A DNA stretch of 13,834 bases from an uncultured Porphyromonadaceae bacterium (GCA_947166165.1 CAMVDK010000057.1:1-13834), one strand, 5' to 3'; shown: positions 1 to 7,106, numbered from the stretch's first letter. A program made the numbers and translations. Notes: generated from the sequence alone by a model not told the origin.

Positions 1-54
1 GGACGCCGCCCTCTCACGGCGGAAACCAGGGTTCGAGTCCCTGTTTCACTACCA
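1..54 (+). tRNA. tRNA-Glu (anticodon CTC), 5' part outside window
   Basis: This is the 3' two thirds of a tRNA. The anticodon stem CCGCC (6-10) pairs with GGCGG (18-22) around the seven-base loop CTCTCAC (11-17), giving anticodon CTC at 13-15, which reads GAG (Glu). A four-base variable loop follows, then a T arm CAGGG/CCCTG (27-31 and 39-43) with loop TTCGAGT, the 3' acceptor strand TTTCACT, discriminator A and an encoded CCA (52-54). The acceptor 5' strand and most of the D arm lie before the window. The isoacceptor call rests only on the anticodon loop, but both visible stems pair perfectly. Confidence 0.93.
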
Positions 55-56
55 GG

Positions 57-90
57 AGCGAGATGAGGTGTTCATCTCGCTTTTGTTTTG
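57..90 (+). terminator. Rho-independent terminator after tRNA-Glu
   Basis: AGCGAGATGA (57-66) pairs perfectly with TCATCTCGCT (72-81) across a five-base loop, and a T-rich run follows directly. It begins three bases after the tRNA CCA, so it most likely ends the tRNA transcript. The lipoprotein start codon at 97 lies just past it, and no separate promoter is visible between, so the downstream genes may depend on read-through. Confidence 0.85.
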
Positions 91-96
91 AACCAG

Positions 97-1026
97 ATGA
101 GCAGATTCACCCATTGTGCCATGGCGATGAGCCTGGCGGCTACGCTAGCGGGCTGCATGTTCACCGGTGTGGAGAACACCGCCCGCGTGAGCGACAAGGA
201 GGTGGCGCGCGTGATCACCGAGATGGAAGCGCGCCAGCCAGCGGTGTCGCTCACTGCCTGGCGCGACTCGATGGCTGCCTGGCGAGTGGGCAAGCGCTTC
301 TTTGTGACCGACAACCAGGCGCGCCTGCTCTTCGACAGCAACGGACGGCTCGACTCGCTTTGCCTGCAGGGCCGCGTGATCACATTTTCCGGGCTTGCCG
401 AGTCGCCGTCGCTCACCGCACAGCGCACCGTCGACGCCACCTTCAGCATCGACAGCCTGACGCTCGTCTACCACACCGCGCGCACCATCGACGCCATCGG
501 CAGCAACTACTCCATTCCGCTGCTGGTCGACCTCGACATGGTGGACCACGTGGCACGGCAGATAGTGGGAAGAAAAGTCTATGTGAAGACCCCTATTTGG
601 TACGACCTGGCCGACGGCGAGATGAGGCAGGGCCTGCAGATGGTACCCGTGACCATCACCCGCGTGGAGCCGGGCAACAAGGTGCTGCCGCTCAAGGTGA
701 CCTTCGCCACGGCCGACAGCCGCGACTCAGCCTTCGTGTGGATGTCGCAGCCAGGGGCACCGATGCACGAGCGCGATTTCGACTCGATGTTTGCGCTGAG
801 CGACCCACACATCAACTATCCAGCCATCACCGACGCCACCTGGGCGCTGATACAGCACAGCCAGGTGGTGGCCGACATGACCAAGCAGGAGTGCCAGCTG
901 GCGCTGGGCGCACCCAAGCGCACGGCCTATGTGCCCGACCAGGCGGGCATGCGCGAGTACTGGTACTACGACGGCGGAGCCTATCTCTATTTTGTGGACG
1001 GACGGCTGAAAGAATTCAGAAAATGA
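97..1026 (+). CDS. Lipoprotein with C-terminal BamE/SmpA-like domain
   Basis: This is a putative lipoprotein of 309 residues. The N-terminus is a short signal peptide ending in the lipobox LAGC, with the lipidated cysteine at residue 20. The start at 97 was chosen over an in-frame TTG at 88 because it gives a compact signal peptide. The middle is not recognisable. The last 60 or so residues resemble the BamE/SmpA/OmlA fold: an MTKxE-like turn, then LGAPKR, then EYWYYDGGAYLYFVDGRLKEF. In other bacteria that fold helps outer-membrane assembly or acts as a small periplasmic adaptor. The stop overlaps the next start as ATGA, implying coupled translation. The BamE likeness is a motif-level judgement, and the exact role and protein partners are unknown. 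Confidence 0.75.
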   Translation: MSRFTHCAMAMSLAATLAGCMFTGVENTARVSDKEVARVITEMEARQPAVSLTAWRDSMAAWRVGKRFFVTDNQARLLFDSNGRLDSLCLQGRVITFSGLAESPSLTAQRTVDATFSIDSLTLVYHTARTIDAIGSNYSIPLLVDLDMVDHVARQIVGRKVYVKTPIWYDLADGEMRQGLQMVPVTITRVEPGNKVLPLKVTFATADSRDSAFVWMSQPGAPMHERDFDSMFALSDPHINYPAITDATWALIQHSQVVADMTKQECQLALGAPKRTAYVPDQAGMREYWYYDGGAYLYFVDGRLKEFRK

Positions 1027-1811
1027 CGACAACTGGCTACCATCATATCGAAGTTGAATTTCTCGGCACGGGCACATCGACCGGCGTGCCGCAGATCAAG
1101 TGCGGCTGCGAAGTGTGCCGCTCGGCCGACGTGCGCGACCACAGGCTGCGCGCATCAGCCATTGTGCGCTACCGTGGCAAGAGCATCCTCATCGACTGCG
1201 GCCCCGACTTCCGCACACAGATTCTGCGCGCCTCGAGCGACCAACTCGACGCCGTGCTGCTCACCCACATCCACTACGACCACGTGGGCGGGCTCGACGA
1301 CCTGCGAGCCTATTGCTACGGCTCCGATTTCCCCATCTATGCCCGGCAAGACGTGATCGACGACCTGCACGCCCGTTTGCCCTACTGCTTTGCCGACAAG
1401 CCATATCCCGGCGTGCCTCTGCTGCACATCATCCCCGTGCGCGAGGGCGAGCCGCTGGACTTAGGCGGTGTGGAGGTGGTGCCTCTGCCCGTGAAGCACT
1501 ACCGGCTCAACATTCTGGGCTACCGCATCGGCCCGATGGCCTACATCACCGACGCCAACCACCTCGAACCCGATGTGGTGGCGGGCTTGCAGGGCATACC
1601 CCTGCTGGTGCTCAACGCCCTGCGCTTCGAGCCGCACCTGTCGCACTTCTGCCTTGACGAGGCCCTCGAGGTGGTGCGGCGCATAGGCCCCGGCCAGACG
1701 TGGCTCACACACATGAGCCACGGCATAGGGCTGCATGCCCACACCGACCCCAGCCTGCCCGACGGTGTGCACCTGGCCTACGACGGGCTCGTCGTGAAAC
1801 TCGACCACTGA
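1023..1811 (+). CDS. MBL-fold metallohydrolase, PhnP-like phosphodiesterase group
   Basis: This 262-residue protein has the metallo-beta-lactamase fold. The dinuclear metal motif HIHYDH sits at residues 82-87. Further candidate ligands are H159, D177 (ITDAN) and H230/H233 (LTHMSH). An N-terminal cysteine cluster (C27, C29, C32) follows the GTGTSTGVP loop, as in the PhnP / phosphoribosyl cyclic phosphodiesterase group, where it binds a structural zinc. The expected chemistry is hydrolysis of a cyclic or linear phosphodiester in the cytoplasm; the substrate cannot be told from sequence, and no phn genes are nearby. The reading frame is open upstream to 63, but the ATG at 1023, overlapping the lipoprotein stop, starts exactly at the conserved domain. 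It is probably co-transcribed with the lipoprotein and hisS. Confidence 0.88.
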   Translation: MTTTGYHHIEVEFLGTGTSTGVPQIKCGCEVCRSADVRDHRLRASAIVRYRGKSILIDCGPDFRTQILRASSDQLDAVLLTHIHYDHVGGLDDLRAYCYGSDFPIYARQDVIDDLHARLPYCFADKPYPGVPLLHIIPVREGEPLDLGGVEVVPLPVKHYRLNILGYRIGPMAYITDANHLEPDVVAGLQGIPLLVLNALRFEPHLSHFCLDEALEVVRRIGPGQTWLTHMSHGIGLHAHTDPSLPDGVHLAYDGLVVKLDH

Positions 1812-1839
1812 ACACAGATAACTAAACATATAACAGAAT

Positions 1840-3201
1840 ATGGCACAGAAACCTTCGATTCCCAAAGGAACGCGCGACTTCTCGCCCATCGAGATGGCCA
1901 AGCGCAACTATATCTTCAACACCATCCGCGAGGTGTTCACCCTCTATGGCTTCCAGCAGATTGAGACTCCCGCCATGGAGAACCTGTCGACGCTCATGGG
2001 CAAATATGGCGAGGAAGGCGACAAACTGCTGTTCAAAATCCTGAACAGCGGCGACTACCTCAAGGACGCTCCTGCCGAGCTCATGACCGCGCGCGACTCG
2101 GTGCACCTCACATCGAAAATCAGCGAAAAGGGCCTGCGCTACGACCTGACGGTGCCCTTCGCGCGCTACGTGGTGCAGCACCGCGCCGAACTGCAGATGC
2201 CCTTCAAGCGCTACCAGATTCAGCCCGTGTGGCGCGCCGACCGGCCCCAGAAGGGACGCTACCGCGAGTTCTACCAGTGCGACGCCGACGTGGTGGGAAG
2301 CGACTCGCTGCTCAACGAGGTGGAGCTCGTGGCACTCATCAACGAGGTGTTCCACCGCTTCGGGGTGCGTGTGGTCATCAAACTCAACAACCGCAAGATA
2401 CTCAGTGGCATCGCCGAGGTGATCGGGGCACCCGACAAGCTCATCGACATCACCGTGGCCATCGACAAAATCGACAAAATCGGCCTCGACAACGTCAACG
2501 ACGAACTGCGCGGAAAGGGCCTCACCGACGAGGCCATCGACACGCTGCGCCCGTTGCTCACCATGACCGGCTCCAACGTCGAGCAACTGGCCACGCTGCG
2601 CACGCTGCTGGCATCGAGCTCCGAGGGCATGAAAGGCATCGAAGAGATGGAGTTCGTGCTCAATCACGTGGCACCGCTGCAGCTCGACGCCGAGGTGGCG
2701 ATCGATGTGTCGCTGGCACGCGGACTGAACTACTACACAGGCACCATCCTCGAGGTCAAGGCCCTCGATGTGGAGATAGGCAGCATCACCGGCGGCGGCC
2801 GCTACGACAACCTGACGGGCGTGTTCGGCATGCCCGGCCTCTCGGGCGTGGGCTTCAGCTTCGGTGCCGACCGCATCTTCGACGTGCTTAACGCGCTCGA
2901 CCTCTACCCGGCCGACACGCTGGCCAGCGCACGCGTGCTGTTCATCAACTTCGGCGAGCGCGAGGCCAGCGCCGCTATGGGCCACATGATGCGCCTGCGC
3001 GCTGCCGGCATCAGTGCCGAGCTGTATCCCGACGCCGCCAAGATGAAGAAGCAGATGGCCTATGCCAACGACCGCCACACGCCCTACGTGGCCATCGTGG
3101 GCGAGCAGGAGCTGGCCGACGGCACCATCGCCCTCAAGGACATGGCCACCGGCGAGCAGCACACCGTGAGCGTAGACGAACTGATTGCACGCCTCAAGTG
3201 A
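1840..3201 (+). CDS. hisS: Histidine--tRNA ligase
   Basis: Histidyl-tRNA synthetase, 453 residues, a cytoplasmic class II enzyme that charges tRNA-His using ATP. The N-terminus PKGTRDFSP (8-16) is typical of the family. Motif 2 lies at about 123-150 (KRYQIQPVWR, then GRYREFYQCDAD). The histidine-specific loop RGLNYYTG is at 294-301, GGGRYDNL at 318-325 and motif 3 GVGFSFGADR at 336-345. The anticodon-binding domain fills the last 90 or so residues. REFYQCDAD reads more like archaeal and eukaryotic HisRS than the RQFHQ version of E. coli. The gene starts 28 bases after the hydrolase stop, with an AT-rich leader and no Shine-Dalgarno site, as is usual in Bacteroidota. Confidence 0.97.
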   Translation: MAQKPSIPKGTRDFSPIEMAKRNYIFNTIREVFTLYGFQQIETPAMENLSTLMGKYGEEGDKLLFKILNSGDYLKDAPAELMTARDSVHLTSKISEKGLRYDLTVPFARYVVQHRAELQMPFKRYQIQPVWRADRPQKGRYREFYQCDADVVGSDSLLNEVELVALINEVFHRFGVRVVIKLNNRKILSGIAEVIGAPDKLIDITVAIDKIDKIGLDNVNDELRGKGLTDEAIDTLRPLLTMTGSNVEQLATLRTLLASSSEGMKGIEEMEFVLNHVAPLQLDAEVAIDVSLARGLNYYTGTILEVKALDVEIGSITGGGRYDNLTGVFGMPGLSGVGFSFGADRIFDVLNALDLYPADTLASARVLFINFGEREASAAMGHMMRLRAAGISAELYPDAAKMKKQMAYANDRHTPYVAIVGEQELADGTIALKDMATGEQHTVSVDELIARLK

Positions 3202-3284
3202 GCGCACAGAACCCGGATTTCTGCGCAAGTATAACCACCAACGAACCCTGTCGTCCAACATCCCCCACACACACTTAGTGAGCC

Positions 3285-3956
3285 ATGTTTGAGTTGCTGA
3301 TGCAATTGCCGCTCTTCCAGGGCGTGAGCGCCGAGATGCTGTCCACACTGGTCGAGAAATACAAGTTCCACTTCCTCAAGTACGCCGACGGCACCACCGT
3401 GGTCGAGGCGGGCCAGATGTGCACCCATGTGCGCTTTGTGGTGTCGGGGGCGGTGAGGGTGGCCACGCGCTGCCGGACACTCGATGTGACGCTGCTGCAG
3501 ACCCTCACCGCGCCCGATGTGCTCGGACCCGACTCGCTCTTCGGCGTCGACACAGCCTACCCCTTTTCGGCCACGGCTGTCGGCACGTGCGGCATCCTGC
3601 AGATTGCCAAGGCCGACTATGTGACCATGCTCCAGGCCGACAAGGTGTTCCTGTTCAACATCCTCAACCGCCTCTCGCGCAGCGCCCAGCAGCTGACGTC
3701 GATGCTGCTCGGCGTGGAGCAAGGCAGCGCCGCCGAGCGGCTCGTGCGATGGGTGGAGCCGTTGGCCTCGCGCGCCGGCAGCGACATCGCCATCCAGTAT
3801 GCGCAAAAAGACCTGTGCACCCTGCTCGGCGTGCAGCGCAAGGCTCTGCTCGCGGCACTCGAGACCATGCAGGCCGACGGCGTGGTCCAACTGGCCCCGC
3901 ACCGAATCGGCATCACCGACCTCCGACAATTTATCAATCAACTGAATAAAAACTGA
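3285..3956 (+). CDS. Crp/Fnr-family transcriptional regulator
   Basis: A 223-residue protein with the Crp/Fnr layout. An N-terminal cyclic-nucleotide-binding-type beta barrel covers about residues 10-120 (LPLFQGVS, VVEAGQ, VRFVVSGAVRV). A long helix covers about 120-150, and a C-terminal winged helix covers about 170-215, with recognition region QKDLCTLLGVQRKALLAALE. There is no Fnr-type N-terminal cysteine cluster, so an oxygen-sensing iron-sulfur form is unlikely; the ligand, if any, is unknown. It is followed after four bases by the TSCPD gene, with which it almost certainly shares a transcript. The 83-base gap after hisS holds a weak hairpin but no clear TAnnTTTG promoter. Its targets cannot be predicted from the window. 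Confidence 0.88.
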   Translation: MFELLMQLPLFQGVSAEMLSTLVEKYKFHFLKYADGTTVVEAGQMCTHVRFVVSGAVRVATRCRTLDVTLLQTLTAPDVLGPDSLFGVDTAYPFSATAVGTCGILQIAKADYVTMLQADKVFLFNILNRLSRSAQQLTSMLLGVEQGSAAERLVRWVEPLASRAGSDIAIQYAQKDLCTLLGVQRKALLAALETMQADGVVQLAPHRIGITDLRQFINQLNKN

Positions 3957-3960
3957 ACTT

Positions 3961-4221
3961 ATGAAGCAATACAGCTATGCGACGAGCGGCACCTGCTCGA
4001 CGATGATCAACGTCACCATCGACGGCGACGTGCTCAAAGATGTGGAATTTGTGGGAGGCTGCCCGGGCAACACCTTCGGCTTGAGCCAACTCGTGCGCGG
4101 CATGAAAGTAGACGACGTGATTGCCCGTCTCGAGGGCATCCGTTGCGGCTACAAGCCCACCAGCTGCCCCGACCAGCTCACCCGCGCCCTCCGCGAAGCC
4201 ATGGCAGATAGCCATGCATAA
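3961..4221 (+). CDS. Small TSCPD-domain protein (TIGR03905-like)
   Basis: An 86-residue protein that is essentially one TSCPD domain. The name-giving motif TSCPDQL is at 67-73, and there are four cysteines in characteristic positions: C12 (SGTCST), C34 (GGCPGN), C62 (RCGY) and C69. The same domain occurs at the C-terminus of adenosylcobalamin-dependent ribonucleotide reductases, where its cysteines are thought to help metal binding or thiol transfer; the stand-alone small family has no settled function. Its length matches the family, so it is complete. It sits four bases after the Crp-like regulator at the end of the rightward gene run. A link between the two is inferred from spacing only. 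Confidence 0.88.
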   Translation: MKQYSYATSGTCSTMINVTIDGDVLKDVEFVGGCPGNTFGLSQLVRGMKVDDVIARLEGIRCGYKPTSCPDQLTRALREAMADSHA

Positions 4222-4253
4222 AAAAATTAAGACACAAGGACATAAGCCTTTAA

Positions 4254-4430
4254 GGTGGGTTCTATAAATTGCAAAAAAGTAATGAATGGTTTTGGCCGCC
4301 TTGGGCCAGCTTGCTGGCATCTTTTGCCTCAACTGCTTGAACCGTAGCCCGCTACTGCTTCGCGCAGCTTGAGCCAAAACCTGCTCAGCAATCAAGCCCA
4401 ATTCGGCGCAAGCAATTTATAGAACCCACC
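4254..4430. mobile_element. Palindromic MITE-like element 1 (177 bp)
   Basis: The ends are a perfect 19-bp inverted repeat: GGTGGGTTCTATAAATTGC at 4254-4272 and its reverse complement at 4412-4430. Direct repeats TTTAA flank it (4249-4253 and 4431-4435), extendable to CCTTTAA if two element bases are counted. Inside, GGTTTTGGC (4288-4296) pairs with GCCAAAACC (4373-4381), and small hairpins lie at 4305-4318 and 4344-4355. No transposase is encoded. The insertion interrupts copy A at a place where copy C (8341-8365) is continuous. A non-autonomous mobile element is the best reading; a structured RNA is the alternative. Confidence 0.72.
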
Positions 4431-4434
4431 TTTA

Positions 4435-4473
4435 AAAAGGACACAAGGAAGAAAAGAATCCTTGTGTCCTTTT
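4435..4473. terminator. Candidate two-way terminator hairpin within repeat copy A
   Basis: AAAAGGACACAAGG (4435-4448) and CCTTGTGTCCTTTT (4460-4473) pair over 14 bp around an 11-base A-rich loop. The A run on one side and T run on the other make the hairpin terminator-like in both directions. It sits between convergent genes, about 90 bases from the RDD stop and about 215 from the TSCPD stop. The function is inferred from structure and position. Confidence 0.5.
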
Positions 4474-4561
4474 GCCAACTCGAATCAAAGGCTTTTGTTC
4501 GTATGTCTAAAATCGGTCTAAAAACTGTCTAAAATCGGTCTAAAACGGCCGGAAAGGGTGG

Positions 4562-5311
4562 CTATGCTTCGATCACCGAGGCATAGTAGTAGTAATCGTT
4601 GAGCACAGTGTAGAGGTAGTCCTCGCGCGTCATCGTGCGCGGCTTTGGTTCGCCTACAAACTCCTCCACCTTGGCCGTCAGGCGGTCGAGGCAGCGCTCG
4701 CGGATGTCGAGCTTCACATCGTAGAGCACATGGCCAATCACCTCCAGCTGACGCAGCGACAGATTGGCGGCATCGGCAAACGTGGGTTGATAACCCTGGC
4801 GCACATAATAGAAATCGCTCAGGCTGATGTTGTGGTTCTGCAACGAGTTGGTCTTGATGACCATCGTGCCCGCCGCCAGGTCGCCAAAGCGCTGGTTGCC
4901 GGGCGTGAACATAATCACAATCAAGCCCAGCCCGCCAGTGAGAAACACATCGATGGGATACAGCAGCCAGCGCAGCAGGTAGGCACCCAGCGTAGGCGTC
5001 GAGCCATCGGCCATCACCACGCGGCACTTCATCACCGCCTTGCCCACACTCTGCCCGTGGTTGAGCCACTCGCACAGCGGATGGTAGAACACAGTTGGAA
5101 GCACCATCACGACAAAGCCGAAGATATAGTAAAGCCAAGGATGGTATGTCCTAAAAGAGACATCGATGTTGAAGAACGTAGCGAAGACTGTCAACAAGAA
5201 AATGTTGACAATCGCGATGTCGATGAGCTGTGCCAGCAGGCGGTCGCCCGCGCTTGCGGGTGTCTGTTGCAGTTTGACATACTGGCCAGTGACAATGTCG
5301 GTGTGAGCCAT
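4562..5311 (-). CDS. RDD-family membrane protein
   Basis: A 249-residue integral membrane protein of the RDD family, named for conserved Arg and Asp residues. The first helix carries R24 and D31 in GDRLLAQLIDIAIV, and the NQRFGDLAAGT loop gives the last conserved Asp. Hydrophobic segments lie near residues 27-48, 58-80 and 105-135. A soluble C-terminal tail of 80 or so residues follows, rich in Tyr and Glu near its end. The function of the family is generally unsettled; some members act in ion transport or envelope stress. It is a single-gene leftward unit with a promoter near 5419 and a leader of about 100 bases. No partner gene lies beside it; the neighbours are unrelated. Confidence 0.88.
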   Translation of the reverse strand: MAHTDIVTGQYVKLQQTPASAGDRLLAQLIDIAIVNIFLLTVFATFFNIDVSFRTYHPWLYYIFGFVVMVLPTVFYHPLCEWLNHGQSVGKAVMKCRVVMADGSTPTLGAYLLRWLLYPIDVFLTGGLGLIVIMFTPGNQRFGDLAAGTMVIKTNSLQNHNISLSDFYYVRQGYQPTFADAANLSLRQLEVIGHVLYDVKLDIRERCLDRLTAKVEEFVGEPKPRTMTREDYLYTVLNDYYYYASVIEA

Positions 5312-5418
5312 GGTGGAGTGAGTGTTTTGGGGGCCATAAACCGGTCATGGCCCGGGTGAAACGTGTTGTGACTTAGGTTGTGCTGTGTGGCTCAACGACC
5401 CGCTGAGACCGCACGCCG

Positions 5419-5449
5419 CAAAATTACAAACATTTTTCCGTAAACAAGC
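5419..5449 (-). promoter_or_regulatory. Promoter for the RDD gene
   Basis: On the minus strand, TAATTTTG (reverse complement at 5419-5426) matches the TAnnTTTG box of the Bacteroidota primary sigma factor. A TTG lies about 18 bases further upstream. Transcription would start near 5412 and give a leader of about 100 bases before the start codon at 5311. Confidence 0.6.
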
Positions 5450-5477
5450 AACACTAGCCGCCTTTTTTCGTAAACAA
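5433..5477. repeat. Two TTTTTyCGTAAACAA boxes 30 bp apart
   Basis: TTTTTCCGTAAACAA (5433-5447) and TTTTTTCGTAAACAA (5463-5477) differ at one base and start exactly 30 bp apart. They lie between the divergent RDD and symporter promoters, and the first overlaps the upstream part of the RDD promoter. The layout resembles a pair of regulator sites on one face of the helix, but the AT-rich setting makes chance possible. Confidence 0.4.
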
Positions 5478-5571
5478 AGCCAAAAATTGTACCAAAGGCC
5501 ACACATTTCACTGGAATTTGCTCGCATGTCGCTCTGTGTGAGTGTTGGTAGTCGATGTAGAGGCAGTTTTT

Positions 5572-5603
5572 TTTGCAGGCAGCCTGTTTTTTTGCTAAAT
5601 TTG
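5572..5603 (+). promoter_or_regulatory. Promoter for the AGCS symporter gene
   Basis: TTTG (5572-5575), a 20-base spacer and TAAATTTG (5596-5603) match the Bacteroidota consensus well. Transcription would begin near 5608-5611, at or just after the first ATG of the open frame. This bears on which start codon is real: 5608 would be leaderless, while 5665 would have a leader of 55-60 bases. Confidence 0.78.
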
Positions 5604-5607
5604 CGGC

Positions 5608-7065
5608 ATGAAACTCTTGTTTGCTTCTTCGGCGTTGTCGCCCGACGGGTGGCTGAATGCCGCGATGACGAGCATGAACGATTTTTTGTGGACCTACATC
5701 CTGATTGGCGCGCTGGTGCTGTGTGGCCTCTACATGACGTGGCGCACGCGCTTCGTGCAGTTCACCATGGTGGGCGAAATGGTGCGGCTGCTGGGCGACG
5801 GTGCGGGCCGGCGAGTCAAGGGTGGCAAGAAGGGGCGGCATGGCGTGTCGTCGTTCGAGGCGTTTGCCGTTTCGGTGGCTACGCGTGTGGGCACGGGCAA
5901 TCTGGCCGGAGTGGCCACGGCCATTGCCGTGGGCGGGCCGGGGGCGGTGTTCTGGATGTGGGTGATTGCGCTCATTGGCGGCGCGACGGCTTTTGTGGAG
6001 AGCACGCTGGCGCAGCTCTACAAGCGCCGCAGCAAGCACTCGTTTGTGGGCGGCCCGGCCTACTACATTCTCCATGGCCTTCACAACCGGACTATGGCTT
6101 ACGTCTTTGCGGTGCTGCTCACGCTCACCTTCGGGCTGAGCTACAACAGCATCCAGAGCAACACCATCTGCAGCGCGATGGACCAGGCCTTCGGCATCGA
6201 CCCGGTGCTCACGGGTGTGGTGCTGGCCGCGGCGGCGCTGCTGATTGTGTTTGGCGGCATACGCCGCATCGCGTGCGTGAGCAGTGTGCTGGTGCCGGTG
6301 ATGGCCATCGGCTATTTTGTGCTGGCGCTGGTGGTGGTGCTGATGAATGTGTCGCTGATTCCTCGTGTGCTCAGGCTGATTGTGGAGAGTGCGTTCGGCT
6401 TTGGTCCGGCAGCGGGCGGGGCGCTGGGCATGACGATGATGATGGGCATCAAGCGCGGCTTGTTCAGCAACGAGGCCGGCGAAGGGTCGGCGCCCAATGT
6501 GGCGGCCACGGCCCACGTGTCGCACCCCGTGAAGCAGGGCTTGATACAGGCTCTAGGTGTGTTCACCGACACGCTGCTCGTGTGCTCGTGCACGGCGTTC
6601 ATCATCCTGGTAAGCGGTGTCTACAGCGATGGCTCGATGAGTGGCATCGTGCTCACCCAGGCGGCGCTGGAGTCGCAGGTGGGCAGCGCGGGCACTACGT
6701 TTGTGGCGCTGGCCATTCTGCTGTTTGCCTTCAGCAGCATCATCGGCAACTATTACTATGGCGAGGCCAATGTGCTGTTCATCACCCGCCGGCGGTGGGT
6801 GATGTCGGCCTACCGGGTGCTCTCGGCGGGGGTGCTGGTGATGTTTGGTGCGGTGGCGAGTCTAGAGGTGGTGTGGAGTGTGGGCGACGTGTGCATGGCG
6901 CTGCTCACGGGGTGCAACCTGGTGGCCATCGTGGCGCTGGGGCGGTATGCCTTCGCCCTGCTCGAGGATTACCGCCGGCAGAAGCGCGAGGGAATCGTGG
7001 AGCCGCAGTTCACGGCCAGCCAAATGCCGGAACTGGCTCCCGACCTTGACGGCTGGCAGCCATGA
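5608..7065 (+). CDS. AGCS-family sodium:alanine/amino-acid symporter
   Basis: A polytopic inner-membrane transporter, 485 residues from the first ATG. It takes up alanine, glycine or related amino acids with Na+. Family signatures are clear: GTGNLAGVATAIAVGGPGA, then FWMWVIALIGGATAFVESTL, and later the NEAGEGSAPNVAATAH loop followed by FTDTLLVCSCTAFIIL. The helices continue to about residue 455 before a short charged tail. AGCS proteins usually begin directly at the first helix, which here follows the ATG codons at 5665 and 5674 (residues 20 and 23), and the promoter at 5572-5603 predicts a transcript starting at about 5608. The true start is therefore probably 5665 or 5674. Substrate choice among small amino acids cannot be read from sequence. 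Confidence 0.93.
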   Translation: MKLLFASSALSPDGWLNAAMTSMNDFLWTYILIGALVLCGLYMTWRTRFVQFTMVGEMVRLLGDGAGRRVKGGKKGRHGVSSFEAFAVSVATRVGTGNLAGVATAIAVGGPGAVFWMWVIALIGGATAFVESTLAQLYKRRSKHSFVGGPAYYILHGLHNRTMAYVFAVLLTLTFGLSYNSIQSNTICSAMDQAFGIDPVLTGVVLAAAALLIVFGGIRRIACVSSVLVPVMAIGYFVLALVVVLMNVSLIPRVLRLIVESAFGFGPAAGGALGMTMMMGIKRGLFSNEAGEGSAPNVAATAHVSHPVKQGLIQALGVFTDTLLVCSCTAFIILVSGVYSDGSMSGIVLTQAALESQVGSAGTTFVALAILLFAFSSIIGNYYYGEANVLFITRRRWVMSAYRVLSAGVLVMFGAVASLEVVWSVGDVCMALLTGCNLVAIVALGRYAFALLEDYRRQKREGIVEPQFTASQMPELAPDLDGWQP

Positions 7066-7106
7066 CCGATTTTTGACATAAGCTTTCGACCCCTGGTGGA
7101 CAATAC

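Larger units (their letters stand above)
4227..4518 (-). repeat. 110-base intergenic repeat, copy A, interrupted by palindromic element 1
   Basis: Read on the minus strand, this starts GACCGATTTTAGACATACG and ends CCTTGTGTCTTAA, aligning end to end with copies at 7107, 8284 and 12500. A 177-base palindromic element (4254-4430) splits it; with that element and one TTTAA removed, about 110 bases remain. Part of it forms a perfect 14-bp hairpin, 4435-4448 with 4460-4473. A 20-base sequence TGTCTAAAATCGGTCTAAAA occurs twice at the outer edge (4504-4523 and 4526-4545). It lies between the convergent TSCPD and RDD genes, so a two-way terminator role is plausible. Confidence 0.8.

Noticed and set aside
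63..1022. Long upstream extension of the hydrolase frame to 63
   Set aside because: It overlaps the lipoprotein gene in another frame, reads as Arg/His-rich out-of-frame translation, and the conserved domain begins at the ATG at 1023.
1..1026. tRNA-Glu as an integration site for a mobile island
   Set aside because: No integrase, no repeat of the tRNA 3' end elsewhere in the window, and ordinary housekeeping genes follow.
3201..3230. Terminator between hisS and the Crp-like gene
   Set aside because: The possible stem (GCGCACAGAA with TTTCTGCGC) has a bulge and no T run, so it is too weak to call.
3934..4401. A 155-residue minus-strand frame covering element 1 and the TSCPD gene
   Set aside because: It is antisense to the clear TSCPD gene, and its N-terminal part is only translated palindrome.
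5385..7049. A 554-residue plus-strand frame overlapping the symporter
   Set aside because: It is a shadow frame of the symporter, rich in Gly, Arg and His, with no domain; the other frame holds the full AGCS signatures.
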